A DNA stretch of 64,000 nt from Reticulitermes lucifugus (Eukaryota > Arthropoda > Insecta > Blattodea > Rhinotermitidae), in NCBI GenBank assembly GCA_026260175.1, contig JAKCWW010000044.1:106803-170802 (forward strand), read 5' to 3'. The position numbers and the translations under genes are program-made. Shown in pieces: positions 1 to 13,039 of the stretch; position 1 is the first letter of the stretch; every line of letters begins with the position of its first letter. A model generated the notes under the pieces. That model worked only from the letters and a program-made list of their open reading frames with translations. It made no database searches and was not told the origin of the DNA.

Positions 1-70
1 TATTTGACAATTGAAATGAAAAACTCTATAACTGTCCTATTGTTTCACTGATATTTGTATTCATTTACAG

Positions 71-3000
71 CTGTAGCTGATGCTATTCGCACCAGTTTAG
101 GTCCTCGGGGTATGGATAAGATGGTAAGTCTGACAAGCTAGGCCTTCAGTTTTTGTGAAAATTAAGGTGTTAAAGGCAAGAACTTTTTGTCCTGAAACGT
201 ATTTCTGTGTCCTACAGATTCAGACTGGCAATGGAGAAGTAACAATTACAAATGATGGAGCAACAATTCTCAAGCAGATCAATGTCACACATCCGGCAGC
301 AAAAATGGTAAACTTATGCGCTGTTTCCTGTTTATTAAATTAGTGAGTTATCTTGAATTCCCAAATTTGTCATTTTAGTCTTGTAATTTTGATATTGAGG
401 ACCTGTGTGCATGGCTGGATATACATTTTCACTGCTTTTCAAAAGAGATAAATGCAAATTATGTTATAAGAATGATAGGTTATATGTTACACTCACATTG
501 CACTGTGCATTACTAGTGCAAGTAGGCAGGCAACAAGCCTCCTGAGTGTGAATCCGTTAATGGGGTTTCATTGCAATAGGAACAAGATTGATTTTAATGC
601 CTGTTTTCAATGTGAAATATAGCACAAATTAATTTGATTCTAAAATTTATTTTATGGTGTATGTGTTTTTCTTCCCACCAACCCATATATCTTCAGATAG
701 CCTGTCAAGTCAAGACTCACTGTGTACATGCTTATTAAGCAGAAAACTAATAATAATAAAATTATAATATGTAGAAAAGTACAAATTAGTAAGATTTTAA
801 TATGCAAAGAGAAACCAATGAAGATACAAAAATAGGATCCTTAGACAGAAGATATTTTGACGTTTACCCCTGATTATAGAACATCACTGTTTTTGATAAT
901 GAACGTATTGATTGTCCACAATACAATAGTGTGGAAAATATAAAGTTTAAGATTGTGTTTATATCCTTCATGTGGAATAAATCTGTATGCCTTGGAGCTC
1001 ATATTGTGACTTTATCTGTTGTTGCTTCACTGTTTCAGTTGGTTGAGCTGTCAAAAGCACAGGATATTGAGGCAGGAGATGGAACAACAAGTGTTGTGGT
1101 GGTTGCAGGAAGTCTCCTGGAAGCTGCAGAAAAGCTCCTTCAACGCGGCATCCATCCCACCATTATCTCTGATGCATTCCAGCGTGCAGCTGTAAAGGCT
1201 GTGGAAATTCTCGCTGGAATGTCACGACCCGTTGAACTGACAGACAAAGAGAGTCTCATCAAGAGTGCTTCCACTGCTCTCAATTCCAAGGTACAGATTA
1301 TAATCCATGGGCATGAAGATGCAACCACTGTATGGTTACCATTGTCCTCCATCTAGTGCCTAGGTTAGGAATGAGTGGAGCTGTAGTACCACTCCCCCAT
1401 ATGCCTTCGAGGTGTGCACAAGAACAACTTCTAATAAGCTTCACACATTTGAGGTGGTCAGTCACCAGCCATTCACTGAAGAGGTCCGGGTTTGTTCCCT
1501 GTGTAGTCCATGTGGGATTTGTGGTGGGCAGATTGGCCCAAGGATAGGTTTGTCCTTTGAGTGCTGCAGTTTTTCCCATCAGTATTTTTTCATCAGTGCT
1601 TCATATTGGCATTCATTCATTTAATGTCATGACTATATAATCACAGCAGTTGACAGGTGTTGTTAAATAAAATGCTATCTCTCACTCATTCTCTCTTTTC
1701 TCACATCCTTGCAGGAACGTGCACATATACACCCACAGACACTCACCACCAATACACACACTTTTCATGTATTTTATTTTCCTTCCGAAAGCAGCCTTTG
1801 TTGTTCTGCAATGGTTGCAGTGTCTAGGACATTCATTAACATGGAGTGCTGAATTATGTGCTGTATTTGTTACAGGTGGTTTCTCAGCAGTCCAGTCTGC
1901 TGGCTCCATTAGCAGTTGAGGCTGTTCTGAAGGTCATTGATCCAGCAAAAGACAGAAATGTGGACCTGAAGGTATGTTGCTTTGTATTAATAAGGTCTGG
2001 AGACAGACAAACATTTATTTTTTGAATACTGAATTAGAGTAATATTTTCTGTAATATGTTGTTTTGATGGTGTTTGATGTTTTCCAACTGGTGGCAGAAC
2101 TGTGTGATAACCACAGCAGTATACAAGGAAGAATTTGGCGAATCATATTCTTTTGCATTGATGTTATGGATAATGGTTGGTGAGAAGCCAGAATGTCAGA
2201 AATGGCATATTTGAAGCACCTTGTTGTAATTTCAAAAGTTATGGTGTGTGTGTGTTTTTTTGTGTGTGTGTGTGAAATTAGCTGATGGGACAGTTGGATG
2301 TTTATCAGTGGCTTAGCATTTGTTTTTTGGGTTATACTTTTCATTAAAGGCCAGTTAAAAGACAGTGTATAAAAATTATCATTGAAGTGTTGATAATTTG
2401 TGCATTCAGAAATGTGCTTCATGGGTAAAGTGACTTAGCTGTAGGTGTAGAATTTCCAGCTGGGTCTGAGTATGTTACAGAGCCAAGGAGTTTTACAGCA
2501 TGTTTGACATGCCATGAGGAGCTACTTATAGTTCACGTAATCTGTGCAGGATATTAGAGTCATCAAGAAGCTTGGTGGGACTGTTGAGGACACAGAGTTG
2601 GTTGATGGACTTGTGTTCACACAGAAATCTGCAAATGTGAATGGGCCCAGGAGAGTTGAAAAGGCAAAAATTGGACTGATACAGTTCTGCATATCTCCAC
2701 CAAAGACTGATGTAAGTTCATACCTTATATAATGTGCAGTATCTGTAGGCTATTCTCAGCACTTTTTAGGCGTGTTTCAAAATGAATTTGGAGTACTTGC
2801 TACCTATATCGTCATGTTCATCTGCTACATATAAGTACCCAAACCATGTGACCAATTTAAATTAATACTCAGTATGTTAGATTGCACTGAATTTGTAACA
2901 TTCAGAAGGTTTGTGCTTCAATGGCTGGTATTTGTTTCAATGTGTAGATGGACCACAATGTGATCGTGTCAGACTATGCAGCTATGGACCGTGTGTTAAA

Positions 3001-6000
3001 GGAAGAGAGGGCATACATCTTGAACATTGTGAAGCAAATCAAGAAGTCTGGCTGTAATATGCTGCTGGTACAGAAATCTATACTCAGGTATGCTGAAACC
3101 CACATACTGGGAGCCCAGTGAGTTTGGTGGAAAAAGGATACGTACAGGAACCATTGTTGAATGAGGAATCATTGTATATTCATGACTTAGAGTTTCATCT
3201 TCATCTCCAAGTGTCTTGTTGTTAGTGTGACTCTTGCAGCACACACACACACACATTCAATGTCCTGATCCAAAGATTGCATGTTCAATGCGGCTGGTAG
3301 ATATAAAACCCCAGAAAATGTTCGAACTATAGGTCGAGGTTGCACTTCACCTGTGTTTTAAGAGAGAATGCCTTTGCTCTGCTAATGTCCCAGCCACCAG
3401 TAAAGTTCAGATTATCATGATGTTGCATGTCCTTGTAGAATAGTCTGTATTATAGTTGATTTGGACCCATGCTTCATTCTACTGTCTTGCAGAGATGCTG
3501 TCAGTGACCTAGCAATTCACTTTCTGGACAAAGTGAAAGTGATGGTAGTGAAAGACATTGAGAGGGAAGATATAGAATTCATTACCAAGGTAAGGTATTT
3601 GGTTTACATGATCACTGCGTGTACAATACTAACTCTGGTAGATGTGCTTCTTAAGTAGTTCTGTTTAGTGTTTTCCATGATTTTCCTCAGTATCTCCAGG
3701 TAGATGCTGGGGTAGTACATTAAAATAGGCCATGACCACAAGCTGGATTGTCAATGATGGTTGTGTCATTTGATGCACTTCTACCTGTGCTATTGATAAT
3801 GTTAAGTAAACCAATAAGCACATTTCATTCTCCCGTGAGGCATTTGCTTTGTCAACAGACTCTGGGTTGTCGGCCTATTGCAAGTTTGGACCATTTCCTG
3901 CCGGAACATCTCGCTAATGCTGAGCTGGTGGAAGAGGTGCAGACAGGAAGCAGTAAGTTTGTCAAGGTATGTTGTTAAACTGACACATATGGGCCACATT
4001 TTCCATTATCAGGTAAAAGCAAAGAAAAAATCCTCTGCCCATGCCATTAGATGGAGCTAATATGCATTCCTGTGTTATGTGTTGTGCTGTTTGCAGGTAC
4101 CTTGTATCTCAGTAGATGGGACTGACAGCACTCTCTGATATGTGCTGTAAGGGCAAATAATGAAAACAATATTTTAGTATACTACATCCCCACATGTAAC
4201 ATTGTTTCTTGTTTTAAATGAACATTATCCAATAATTAGCGACACAGATATCACTGTGGAGCAAAGTGTTGTTCCTTATTGTGTAAAAAGGGCAAATAAT
4301 GAGAACGGAATATTTTATTGTAACATACCCCTACGTGTAACATTGTTTATTTTTTGAATAAACAGTCTCACATTATTAGCAACACGTGTATCACTGTGAA
4401 GCAAAGTGTTGTTTCTTATTGTGTGAAAAGGTGGTGAAATAAGGAAAGAAATGCAAGTAAGTTACATTACAGATTGTGTGAAAGTGGTGCATTTACATAT
4501 GGTGTTCCAAGAAATTCCTTGTTGTTAGGGAGTCCAGAGTTAATAAATATGCTCCATTTGAATGTCCTGTCCTGGTTTAGTTCTCTAAGCGTGGACATAT
4601 GTCAGGAAAGAATTAGATTTACAAGTATAGAGATACCCCTACTTAATACCAGGTTTCCCTCGTGTGTTATCCCAGTTTCATAATATCTGTATTAAATATC
4701 CTTTATAAGGTTTTCCTCAGTTTTGCGTTGTGGATTTTTATGTACATGAAAGTAACTGAACTTGGAATACAATGTGACAAAATTCTGGGCTGTCTTTCTT
4801 CCAGTGATACATCACATGCGCTTGATACAGTAATTTACAAACAGTGTGGTGTAACCACTTGCAGGTGACAGGAATACAAAACCCAGGCCGTACTGTGACT
4901 GTACTTCTTCGTGGTAGCAACAAGTTGGTACTTGAGGAGGCTGACCGATCCCTGCATGATGCACTGTGTGTGGTGCGATGTCTTGTCAAACAGAGGTTTG
5001 ATATAAGTTATAGTGTTTGGTATAACCTTTGATTGTGTCCAGCGTATCTGTGTGAAATTTATTTGGCAATTTTAAAAATCAGTGACTTGAAATTGACAGA
5101 TTTATTTCATTTAGTGCCTAGTGACATTTTGGGCCATGCCATGAAGGCACCAGTGATGAAGATGAACAATACAAGTAGGGATGGTGGAGGGAGTGATGGG
5201 TGATCTGTAAAGATAGATTCACTCTGACGTGTTCTGTGCATTAACTGCATGAAATTAATAATAAAGTGTTCTTTCTCGGCAGGTGTGTTTTATTAGGGGT
5301 TGTCTTAGATTCATATGAATATATTTTCTTTCTGCAGACGTAGTTTATTAGGGGGTCATTTTGCATTTGAATAAATGTGGTACTCACTACTTTTCTAAGC
5401 TGTGTTGGTTTCCACATCATTTAAGTTCTCAAAAGATACAACCTGTTGGAGATTTTTAACCTGATACTTTTAGTCCCACAGTCAGCTCCGTTGCAAGATG
5501 AGATGTCAAATATACTTGAATACCAACACCTCTCTTTGAAGACATGATGCAGTCTGTGTATCTTCCCATCAGGAGAAGGTCAAGTGTATTGATGAATGTT
5601 GTGGTACAGGAGCGTTATACTCTAGCAATTAGAGTTTTTACATGACAGTGTTTGCCTTATCATTACTAGTTTCATTTAAAATCTTGTACCCATTTTGTGG
5701 TTTGAAAACATGTCCCTGCATTTGCATTGAAATGTTGTAATATAACTTTCATGTGGTTCATGAAATGTTAGTTAAATGTTCAATGGTTCCTCACAGAAGG
5801 TAGTTTCTTATTCAGAGTTTCATTAGTATTAGATTGGAGTTAGCATACTGAATGTAGTTAACAGTACTAAATAACATCTATTGAAATTTGAAGTCATCAA
5901 GGTCTGGGTGTGAAATTTTTGGCATTTTTCACAGACATGTGTCATCAAATGATTTCCTTAGTGACAGTGGATGCTGCCTTGCAATCTTGCCTCACTGGCC

Positions 6001-9000
6001 CAATTCACAGGCAGAGAAGTGGTCATTATAGTCCAGAGTTATTTAATATCTACCTGCCTGCTGGTGATTGTTCTGGATGACATCTAAATGCCTTATGAGA
6101 TAAGAGAATTTCGGTGTTGTTTCACATTAGTTCAGAATATTTCTGGCAGTGATGATTTTTGATATCGTACAACACATCTGAGTATTTGTGATCTGATACT
6201 CCAGTTTGAGCCAGCATCTGAATTGGCATAATAAGCACATTAACCCTGTTTGAAACTACAAATAAACATGTTAGTTATGTGTTGTAGGGCACTTATTGCT
6301 GGAGGTGGTGCTCCAGAAACAGAACTGGGGCTGAAGCTTGCGCAATATGCACAGACCATCACTGGTGTGGATGCCTACTGCTTCAGGTTAGTCTTTACTG
6401 TGTGATGTCGTATCCAAGTTCTGTTTAGAAAATTCTTGGAATGTGCACACAACTGCTTAAAATGATGTGATGGCTGCATGATGATTGGCCATGGTTTAGT
6501 ACATTAGATCCTCTTGCCATTTTCCATTTAGTCTCATATTTTAATTAACGACAAGATGGTCCAAGGACTGAAACACATGTAGGGGTAAAAATCTATACTA
6601 ATAAAACTATAAAAGAGTGGTTTTTTGTGTGTGCATTTGTTGGTAAAAAACTGAATTAGTGAGAAAAATGCACGGTGAAAGCAATATAATGACAAGTTAT
6701 TTGATTGAAAGGAAGTATTTGTCAACAGTTTAGAAAAATGTTACTGGAACAGTGTATGTGTATGAAATTTTTAACAGAATGGGAGAAACTGCTATTGCTA
6801 TTTGAAATTTGTTAAATGTGGCATTTGGAGTTATGGCATTAAGCTAGTCAACAATGTTTGAATGGTACAAACCTTTTCAAAGTGGCCAAGAATCATGAGA
6901 TGACTGCTCTGCTGGCTGTCCATCTTGTCACTAACTGATAAGAAAATCAGTGCTGTCAGGCCTTGGTGCATTCAGTTTGACAGTAGCAATATGAGAAATG
7001 GCCCAAGATATAGGAATAGCCATAGGATCATGTTTCTCAATGTTGACTAAAAATTTTGGCATATAGGGCATTTCTGCAAAATACATTTCATGGCTTCTCA
7101 CAGTTGAACAAAAAGAGAACTCACAGAACATTTGTGAAGACCTTTTACTACAAGCTGAAGTGGATGAGAACTTCAAGAAATTATTTATTATGGGTGATGA
7201 GATGTGGGTCTACAGGTATGATGTCAAATGTCAAATTGGAAGTAGCAGTCTTTACAGTAGATGACAAAATCATCCCCAAGACTGCAAAAAAATGTGACAA
7301 CTGTTCGTTTGTGAAGGGCATACTCATCATTGTTTTCTTCAGCTGTTGTCGTTTGATGACTTGCAAGCTTTTTTTCTTGGAGGCTGAAGAGTGAATCAGG
7401 AATTCCACCTCACAGTTTTACAGCATATGGAAGAAGCAATGCAAAAATGAATGACAGGTACTTGGCAGGAACCCAGCTGGTTTCTTTGCCATGACAACAC
7501 TCCTGTGCACACCATGCTTTTGTATGCAGTAGGATTTTTTTTAATCCGGCACTCCTGGGAGTTCAACGTTTGAGGAAAGTAGTCCCAAGACCAGAAGTTC
7601 TACCGTCCATAACTTCTAGTGCATGTATTGATTCCGTGACGGAGTTCTCTGGACCTTATTGAGCTCATCGAGCTATTGTAATGGTTTCAGAATATCCAAA
7701 GATGAGTAGACAAGGTACTGTTGGCAGGAGGAAACATGTAACTAACAATTCCTCAGAAACTTTAAATAATTAGGAGGCTTGAAAGTGGTGAAGTGGAAGA
7801 GAGGTTATGGCTTCATACAACATTGAATTATCAACTGTCTGTGGCATAAAGAAACAGAAGGACCAATTATGATTGTTTATGGCATCAACTGAAAGTGTGA
7901 AGGGCATTTTCAAGTGACAGGCATTGAAAGAGCCTAAATTAATGCCACTGGACAAGGTTTTGCACAAGAGGTTTAAAGTAATGCATTGCAGTGGAAAACC
8001 CAAGACTGGGCCCATGATAATTGAAAAAGCTAAGTATTTATATGATGAAATAAAAATAACTGACAAGTGCGCATTCTCTGAGGGCAGTAGGAACTTAGGG
8101 CAGTGTAGCTACTGTCTGATAATGTGGAATATTCAGTAATCTGGCACCTGTCTGTTTCCGAGGGTGCTGGATTAAAGGGATTATTCTGTAAAAAGAATTA
8201 TAATGATTTACATTGACGGACAAAACATGTAGGATTGTTGCTGAAAGCATTCTTCTTCTTGTATATCCATTGCAACAATGTTTTGTCTCTTGTATTTACA
8301 GAGCTTTTGCTAATGCACTAGAGGTGATCCCCTCCACACTTGCAGAGAATGCAGGACTCAATCCAATAGCTACTGTGACAGAGCTGCGTAACCGGCATGC
8401 CCAAGGGGACATCACTGCAGGCATCAACGTGAGAAAGGTGTGCAGAACAGCTGTGTGTGTGTGTGTGTTCCCTTATCCATAAATTACCCTTCTGAAAATT
8501 TGGGAATATTGTGTAACATCACCCTTCCAGTGTGCTGAAATTTGCATTGTAGCTTTCTCGTGATAAGACAGTTTTGTAGCGGGCTGATTAGACAGTGATT
8601 CAAAGAACTCGACAGTCTCAACTTCCTTGGTGAAATGGCATCTTAAAACAAGGAAATTGAGCAGCTACATCATTATTATTGATTGTAATAATAACTGCCC
8701 ACAGAAAAAGTTAACATCCCTTTTTCTAGTAGCATTTGCATGTACTTAAGGGGTTTATATACTGCATGTTGGAAACTAGTAGGCTAGTTGCCACATCATT
8801 TCCTGTTCACTGCCAAACGACAGAAGTCCGAGTTGCTCTTTGTTTTATACGTGACGAAGGTAGTGCACTTGGCCTGGCAGGTATATATTGTGAGCTTGCA
8901 TTTAGGTAGTATTACATAAGTAAGGTTACTGGAACAAACTACCCTCTAAAATTTCATGCATGTCAGGATGGTGTAAACTAGATTGTTAGCATGCATGATC

Positions 9001-11337
9001 TATTAACCATGTCAAATTTAATCAGACATCCCCATGTGCTGTGTGCAAAGGAGACACAAGAGCTGATAAAATAGACAGTAATAGTAAATGACATCTAGTA
9101 ATGATTTGAATTGCTGATTCCAGAATTATATTAGTCATTACCCTGAAGTTGTGTGATGGTTGCGTAGGAGTTGAGCATTTCATTGTGATTCCAATTGTAC
9201 ACAACAGTCAACATACTAGACCAGGTTGGGCTACACGTGATTATTTTGTAAGACATATCAAGGTGTTAGTACACAGTTATATCATGTTTACCTAAATGTG
9301 ACAGACCCCCTTCCCCATTGTAAGTTTGCAGGAAAATACATGTACAGAATGTGTTTAATTTCGTGCACTATTATAAAGCAAATCCAAATTTTTTAGATGA
9401 TGAATTTGGAAAGAATTCCTGTTTTATATTTGTGTAAGATGGTATTTTTATATGTGAGGCTAGAATTGCAGAGCTAGTCATGCATTATAACCTTCCAAAC
9501 ATACGTCTTGTATAGAAGTGATTTCTTCTGTGTGTGTATTTGTATGCCACCAAAAAAAACTGAATGGAGGTCTGCAGTGGGACCACTCTGCATTCAGCAG
9601 CCAAACAAAAACTTAAAAGTGGAAATGAAAACTAACATACCATAAATTATGGTGACATTTATTTCATGCTACATGCAGTCTTGTACCATTTTGACTTGGT
9701 TTCCGAATCATCTGTGAGAACAGGGTACACAGCATGTGGCAAGGTTGTGGTAAAATATATCCTGTTTGTAACACTCAGGAGTGAGTCATAATAAATACCT
9801 TTATTGTACCCTGTATGAAGCAACTTTTTAACAGAATTTTATTATTCCTTTCAGGGAGCAATAACTAATATCCTAGAAGAGAACGTAGTTCAACCTTTAC
9901 TGGTTTCAACTAGCGCCATCACCCTAGCATCTGAAACTGTGCGCAGCATCCTCAAGATTGATGACATTGTAAGTTAAATGGGAGACATGGTTCTCAGAGG
10001 CAGGGATGGTGGTGGTGGTAGTAGTAGCAGCAGGAAACTGACATACATTTCCATGGTATTGTTACCTCCTTTTACAAGGTCTGATTGCACAAAACCATCA
10101 ACATTTCACACGCTGCTCCATTTGCCTTGGTATAGTGAAAATTACTTTTAAACTATCTGACCAGGTACATGTGCCCCATTTGGTTCATTCTGCATAGCTC
10201 AGTACCTTACAGAAATTTGTATTGGCTCCTTTTAGTACTAGTTTAGAGCAAAGTGCTGAAAATAATGTTTTAACCAAAGAACACAGAAGTACTGGAGAAG
10301 GACAGAATTGCATAATAAAGAGCTTCTTGGGCAAGGCATGTAGAATGTGGGGAAAGAAGAAATGCTTCCAAATTTTAGGGTTCATTACATCAAGTAAACA
10401 TACTAACTCATGGGCCTTAGCCATAGATGGGTTATATTAGAATGGGTCTTGGAGAAATTGATTGTCAGAATGTGAATTCAACTGGCTGGTTGTTGATGGG
10501 CCTTCATGAACATGGTGCTGATTAGGTCCCATAACAAGAATTTTTCTACCAGCTGATTAACTCAGCTGCTCATTACCAGTGTTACTGACTTAATTTTGAT
10601 TAAATTTCATATGAGGAATGGGTGTCTGTATTTTGAGTATAAGAAAATTTCATTTTTACTCATGTTGATGCAGTGCACATCAGTCTAAAATCATACACTA
10701 TCCAGTTTCTTAAAGTTTAGTGTAGTGCATAAAATGTGGACCCACATTAACATACATGTGTTTTTATTATTCAGTGCAGGTGGTATTTAACAAAATACAT
10801 TGAAAAAATGGTTTGCAAGTGGTATAATATTTCAACTTTATATTCCCACTCTTCATGATGGGGATTGTTCAGATTGTGGTGTTGTGGCAATGTGTAGGCT
10901 TGCAGGTTTATGTATTCCAGAAGAACCTGCTGCCTTTGTCTTCAGGGTTGAAGGATTAGGTACAAGTTTGTCAGTGATGCAAGACTACTAGGTGTCACAA
11001 CCCATACAACCATAATCTGAACATCTCAGTTTTTGGTTGGGTCTCTCACCAGTAAGTGGGTACACAAAATATATCAGAATCACTGAAAGGTATAAAGTTT
11101 CACATTACACTTTTGGGAAAATGTCATCTGACAACATTGAGTAATGAAGCAAGTGTCAGAGATGCTGTATTTTGCTTGCTGTGATGATGAATCTTAGGAC
11201 ACCTTCAGATCCTCACATGATCAGAATATAAAGTGACTGAGCAAGCTGTGTGTTGGATTGTGTGAGTTTTAGTTGCAAGGAAGTATTTTGAAGTCACTGT
11301 TTTTTCCCTCTCTCTCCAGGTTAATACTCTTCAGTGA
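71..11337 (+). CDS. CCT4: T-complex protein 1 subunit delta (CCT/TRiC chaperonin), 5'-partial
   Basis: One subunit of the cytosolic CCT/TRiC ring, which folds actin, tubulin and other proteins using ATP. Exons read by splice sites and homology: 71-123, 218-307, 1039-1290, 1876-1971, 2550-2711, 2948-3087, 3493-3589, 3859-3966, 4865-4995, 6288-6386, 8302-8437, 9855-9968, 11320-11337. All have AG/GT borders and phases agree throughout, giving about 498 residues from [12 protein letters not shown] onward. Human CCT4 (539 aa) reaches this point at about residue 43, so only the N-terminal exon(s) lie outside the window. Visible motifs: NDGATIL and GDGTTS (nucleotide binding and hydrolysis, exons 2-3), apical domain in exons 5-8, GGGAPE (exon 10), ENAGLNPI (exon 11). 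The last exon encodes VNTLQ-stop, matching the family ending KIDD(V/I)VNT. No internal stop or frameshift. Introns carry SINE, mariner and Tigger debris. Identity is near certain; the last 6-codon exon is slightly less sure. Confidence 0.96.
308..1038. other. CCT4 intron, no recognised element
   Basis: AT-rich intron between the second and third CCT4 exons in the window. Very few CpG dinucleotides. I see no repeat or coding remnant. The long reading frame entering exon 3 from about 931 is only intronic read-through. Confidence 0.6.
1440..1625 (+). repeat. tRNA-derived SINE (family B), intronic copy
   Basis: A degenerate B box (GGGTTTGTTCCCT, near 1489) is followed by a body, GTCCATGTGGGATTTGTGG then GGCAGATTGG, that aligns with copies at 50.7 and 54.6 kb. 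In this intronic copy the positions that are CG in those copies read TG or CA (for example GAGTGCTGCAG here, GAGTACTTCGG at 50.8 kb). The end near 1625 is AT-rich. Left boundary uncertain. Confidence 0.6.
2243..2274. repeat. (GT)n microsatellite
   Basis: Two GT runs separated by a T run, in the CCT4 intron 1972-2549. The rest of that intron shows nothing recognisable. Confidence 0.85.
4149..4430 (+). repeat. Two-unit tandem repeat, about 139 bp per unit
   Basis: Unit 1 begins AAGGGCAAATAATGAAAAC at 4149 and unit 2 begins AAGGGCAAATAATGAGAAC at 4288. Both continue with a TGTAACATTGTTT block, an ATTAGC(G/A)ACAC block and GCAAAGTGTTGTT(C/T)CTTATTG. The units differ by scattered substitutions, so this is an old local duplication inside the CCT4 intron 3967-4864. 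Confidence 0.8.
4996..6287. other. CCT4 intron with a short tandem repeat
   Basis: A 1.3-kb CpG-poor intron. At about 5283 and 5339 two diverged units share TTTATTAGGGG followed by CAT(A/T)TGAATA, a roughly 56-bp tandem duplication. Nothing else is recognised. Confidence 0.5.
6775..7526 (+). mobile_element. mariner-like DNA transposon fossil, 5' and middle part
   Basis: Translating in shifting frames gives mariner transposase hallmarks in order: [13 protein letters not shown] near 6865, an HTH-like block [11 protein letters not shown] near 7005, [13 protein letters not shown] near 7080, [17 protein letters not shown] near 7165 (GDE(S/T)WV of the catalytic core) and [14 protein letters not shown] near 7485 (HHDNAPAHT). 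Several frameshifts and stops are present, so it is dead. It lies in the CCT4 intron 6387-8301 in the sense direction. The 3' end is missing: the sequence is cut at 7526 by a Tigger-type element. This plain DNA transposon is old, judging by divergence. Confidence 0.85.
7527..8188 (+). mobile_element. pogo/Tigger-type DNA transposon, internally deleted, inserted in the mariner fossil
   Basis: The left end CAGTAGG..AATCCGGCACTCCTGGGA (7527) matches the inverted right end, whose reverse complement is CAGAATAATCC..AATCCAGCACCCTCGG (ending 8188). The flanks are TG on the left and TA on the right, consistent with a decayed TA target duplication. Inside, from about 7703, are pieces of a CENP-B-like DNA-binding region: [12 protein letters not shown], then [14 protein letters not shown], then KKQKDQL, then [20 protein letters not shown]. 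The DDE catalytic part is absent, so this is a deletion derivative. The mariner reading stops exactly at the left end, but no mariner remainder was recognised to the right. Confidence 0.8.
8438..9854. other. CCT4 intron, no recognised element
   Basis: Starts with a short GT microsatellite (about 8452-8468). The remainder is unique-looking, CpG-poor sequence. Confidence 0.5.
9969..11319. other. Last CCT4 intron
   Basis: A strong donor GTAAGT at 9969, and a polypyrimidine tract plus CTCTCTCCAG acceptor ending at 11319. The first codons of the intron read in frame as V-S-stop, so retention would end the protein almost at its normal length. The stretch 11158-11319 is duplicated at about 13040-13199. 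Confidence 0.7.
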
Positions 11338-11446
11338 CTTACACCCAGCGCAGCAAGTTGAGGTGTGTACCATTTGTACTTCACCATTCAAGATGTCAAA
11401 TTGCAAGTCCACTACAGTATGGCCTGTGGGAAGTTGTGAATATTAC

Positions 11447-11452
11447 ATTAAA
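11447..11452 (+). promoter_or_regulatory. Possible CCT4 poly(A) signal ATTAAA
   Basis: ATTAAA about 110 bases after the CCT4 stop, the first common hexamer in the expected range. Weak evidence by itself; further AATAAA sites exist downstream, such as near 12768. Confidence 0.3.
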
Positions 11453-12254
11453 GCCAGTTTTTTACTACACAGAAAAAAATGAGCTCTGTTAATATGACCA
11501 GAAATTAATTTTTGAAACCACAGTATATAAAATTAAATGTTTCTCTCTCTCTCTCTCTGTCCTTTTTTTGTTGTCATTTCATTATGTTCACACACTTTAA
11601 TACCATTAAGTAATAAGTCTTTCTTTCAGTACATATGTCACCTTTGAATTTAAACATTGCATTGCACATCGTGTTATAAAACAAGTCTGGTTTAATCTGC
11701 ATTATAATGTTTTCTTCCCTGTAACCTTTTTTATATTCCACCCACTTTTCACCCATTCACTTGCCACTTTTTAATCTGGTGGCATGGTCTCCCCACCAGA
11801 TTTTGTGTAGTGTTGTGCAGATTTTTAAAATGATAATACGATCTATTGCATGTGAAATTCTCATGCCCCAGTCATTTTGCAAATGGGGCCATTAGCAGGA
11901 AAACCAGCATCCCTGTACGCCTTAAACCAAGTGTAGCAGTGCTCGATGAACATTGCTGAAGTTAAATGTCCTCATTTTCTTGTTTGTGGTGAGGTTGTTA
12001 TGTAGTGCAGTTAAAATTGCTTTGTTTTTTCCATAAAGTGGATATTGTATATGATAAGTTAAATTTTTTTTGCACATTTCAGCATTTTTTCACCACATTC
12101 CAACTCTCAGCTTTTTCATGAGTAGATGCTTTTATTTACATGCATTTGGCTCACTGAAGGGCAAAATCTTGATTTTTCTGGTCTATGCACAGACTGGCAT
12201 TTCAGTTTATGAGCATTCAAGTTCCAGGAATAATTAATGTGCAGACAGATTAAA

Positions 12255-12633
12255 CCATGGGTTTCCAGCCTTTATGTGAAATGGGCATCTTTGGTACAGG
12301 GAAGGCAGTGGGCACTAATCTCCTTCTTCCCAAGCCTCTGTATTCAGAGGTACCTGTATCGGTAAAAAGTGATTGGGTTGTGGGAGGAAGAGAGGACAAA
12401 CAAACCTGTGTGTATGTGAATTCCCCACTCAAATAAAGAGATCTGTTCAGCATTGGTGCTGACAAAAGTTGCCCCACAGGGGAGCTTGGGCTTATAAACC
12501 CAGGAAAGTAACTGCAGATTATTGAGGTTTTCACAGTGACGTTGATTGTTGTAGTCTTTTGGGATATGACATTGCATCAGTGGCTAACTGGACCGTTTCA
12601 AGGCAGCGTGATGTCGTCTTCTAGGAACCATTG
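12255..12633. mobile_element. Possible hAT-type non-autonomous element
   Basis: Left CCATGGGTTTCCAGCC and right GGAACCATTG (reverse complement CAATGGTTCC) resemble the common hAT terminus CAGTGGTTCCCAACC. Flanking 8-bp sequences do not match well, so the boundaries and the call itself are tentative. Confidence 0.3.
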
Positions 12634-13039
12634 ATACATCATATCCCTGAAGAACAGAATCCTTATGGCACTAGCAACACAAAATCTAATTTATGAATGT
12701 TAAATTGGTATGGTGTCAGATCATAATCATATCTGAACTTCTTACAGTTTATTTTTTGTGCTGAATGAAATAAACTTCGCAGTACTGTATATAATTTTGA
12801 GGATATTCCTGAGACTTGTGTTGGACGTTCTGCAGTCAAATGTATTCATTTATAGTTTCTGCTCGCTTCCCTATTACCACTAAGAGTTCATACTTGTTCT
12901 GGATTTCTTCAGCTACTGTAATAATTGGACTTCCATTGTGACAAGAGCTAGAATGATACTGAAGTAGCTAATGGGACCTAAGTATATTCTCCATCTGGCA
13001 GAGCAGCAGGTAACTTGAGCATCAGTTGGTGGGAGTGGA

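Noticed and set aside
1140-1352. Minus-strand frame opposite CCT4 exon 3
   Set aside because: Shadow of the coding exon.
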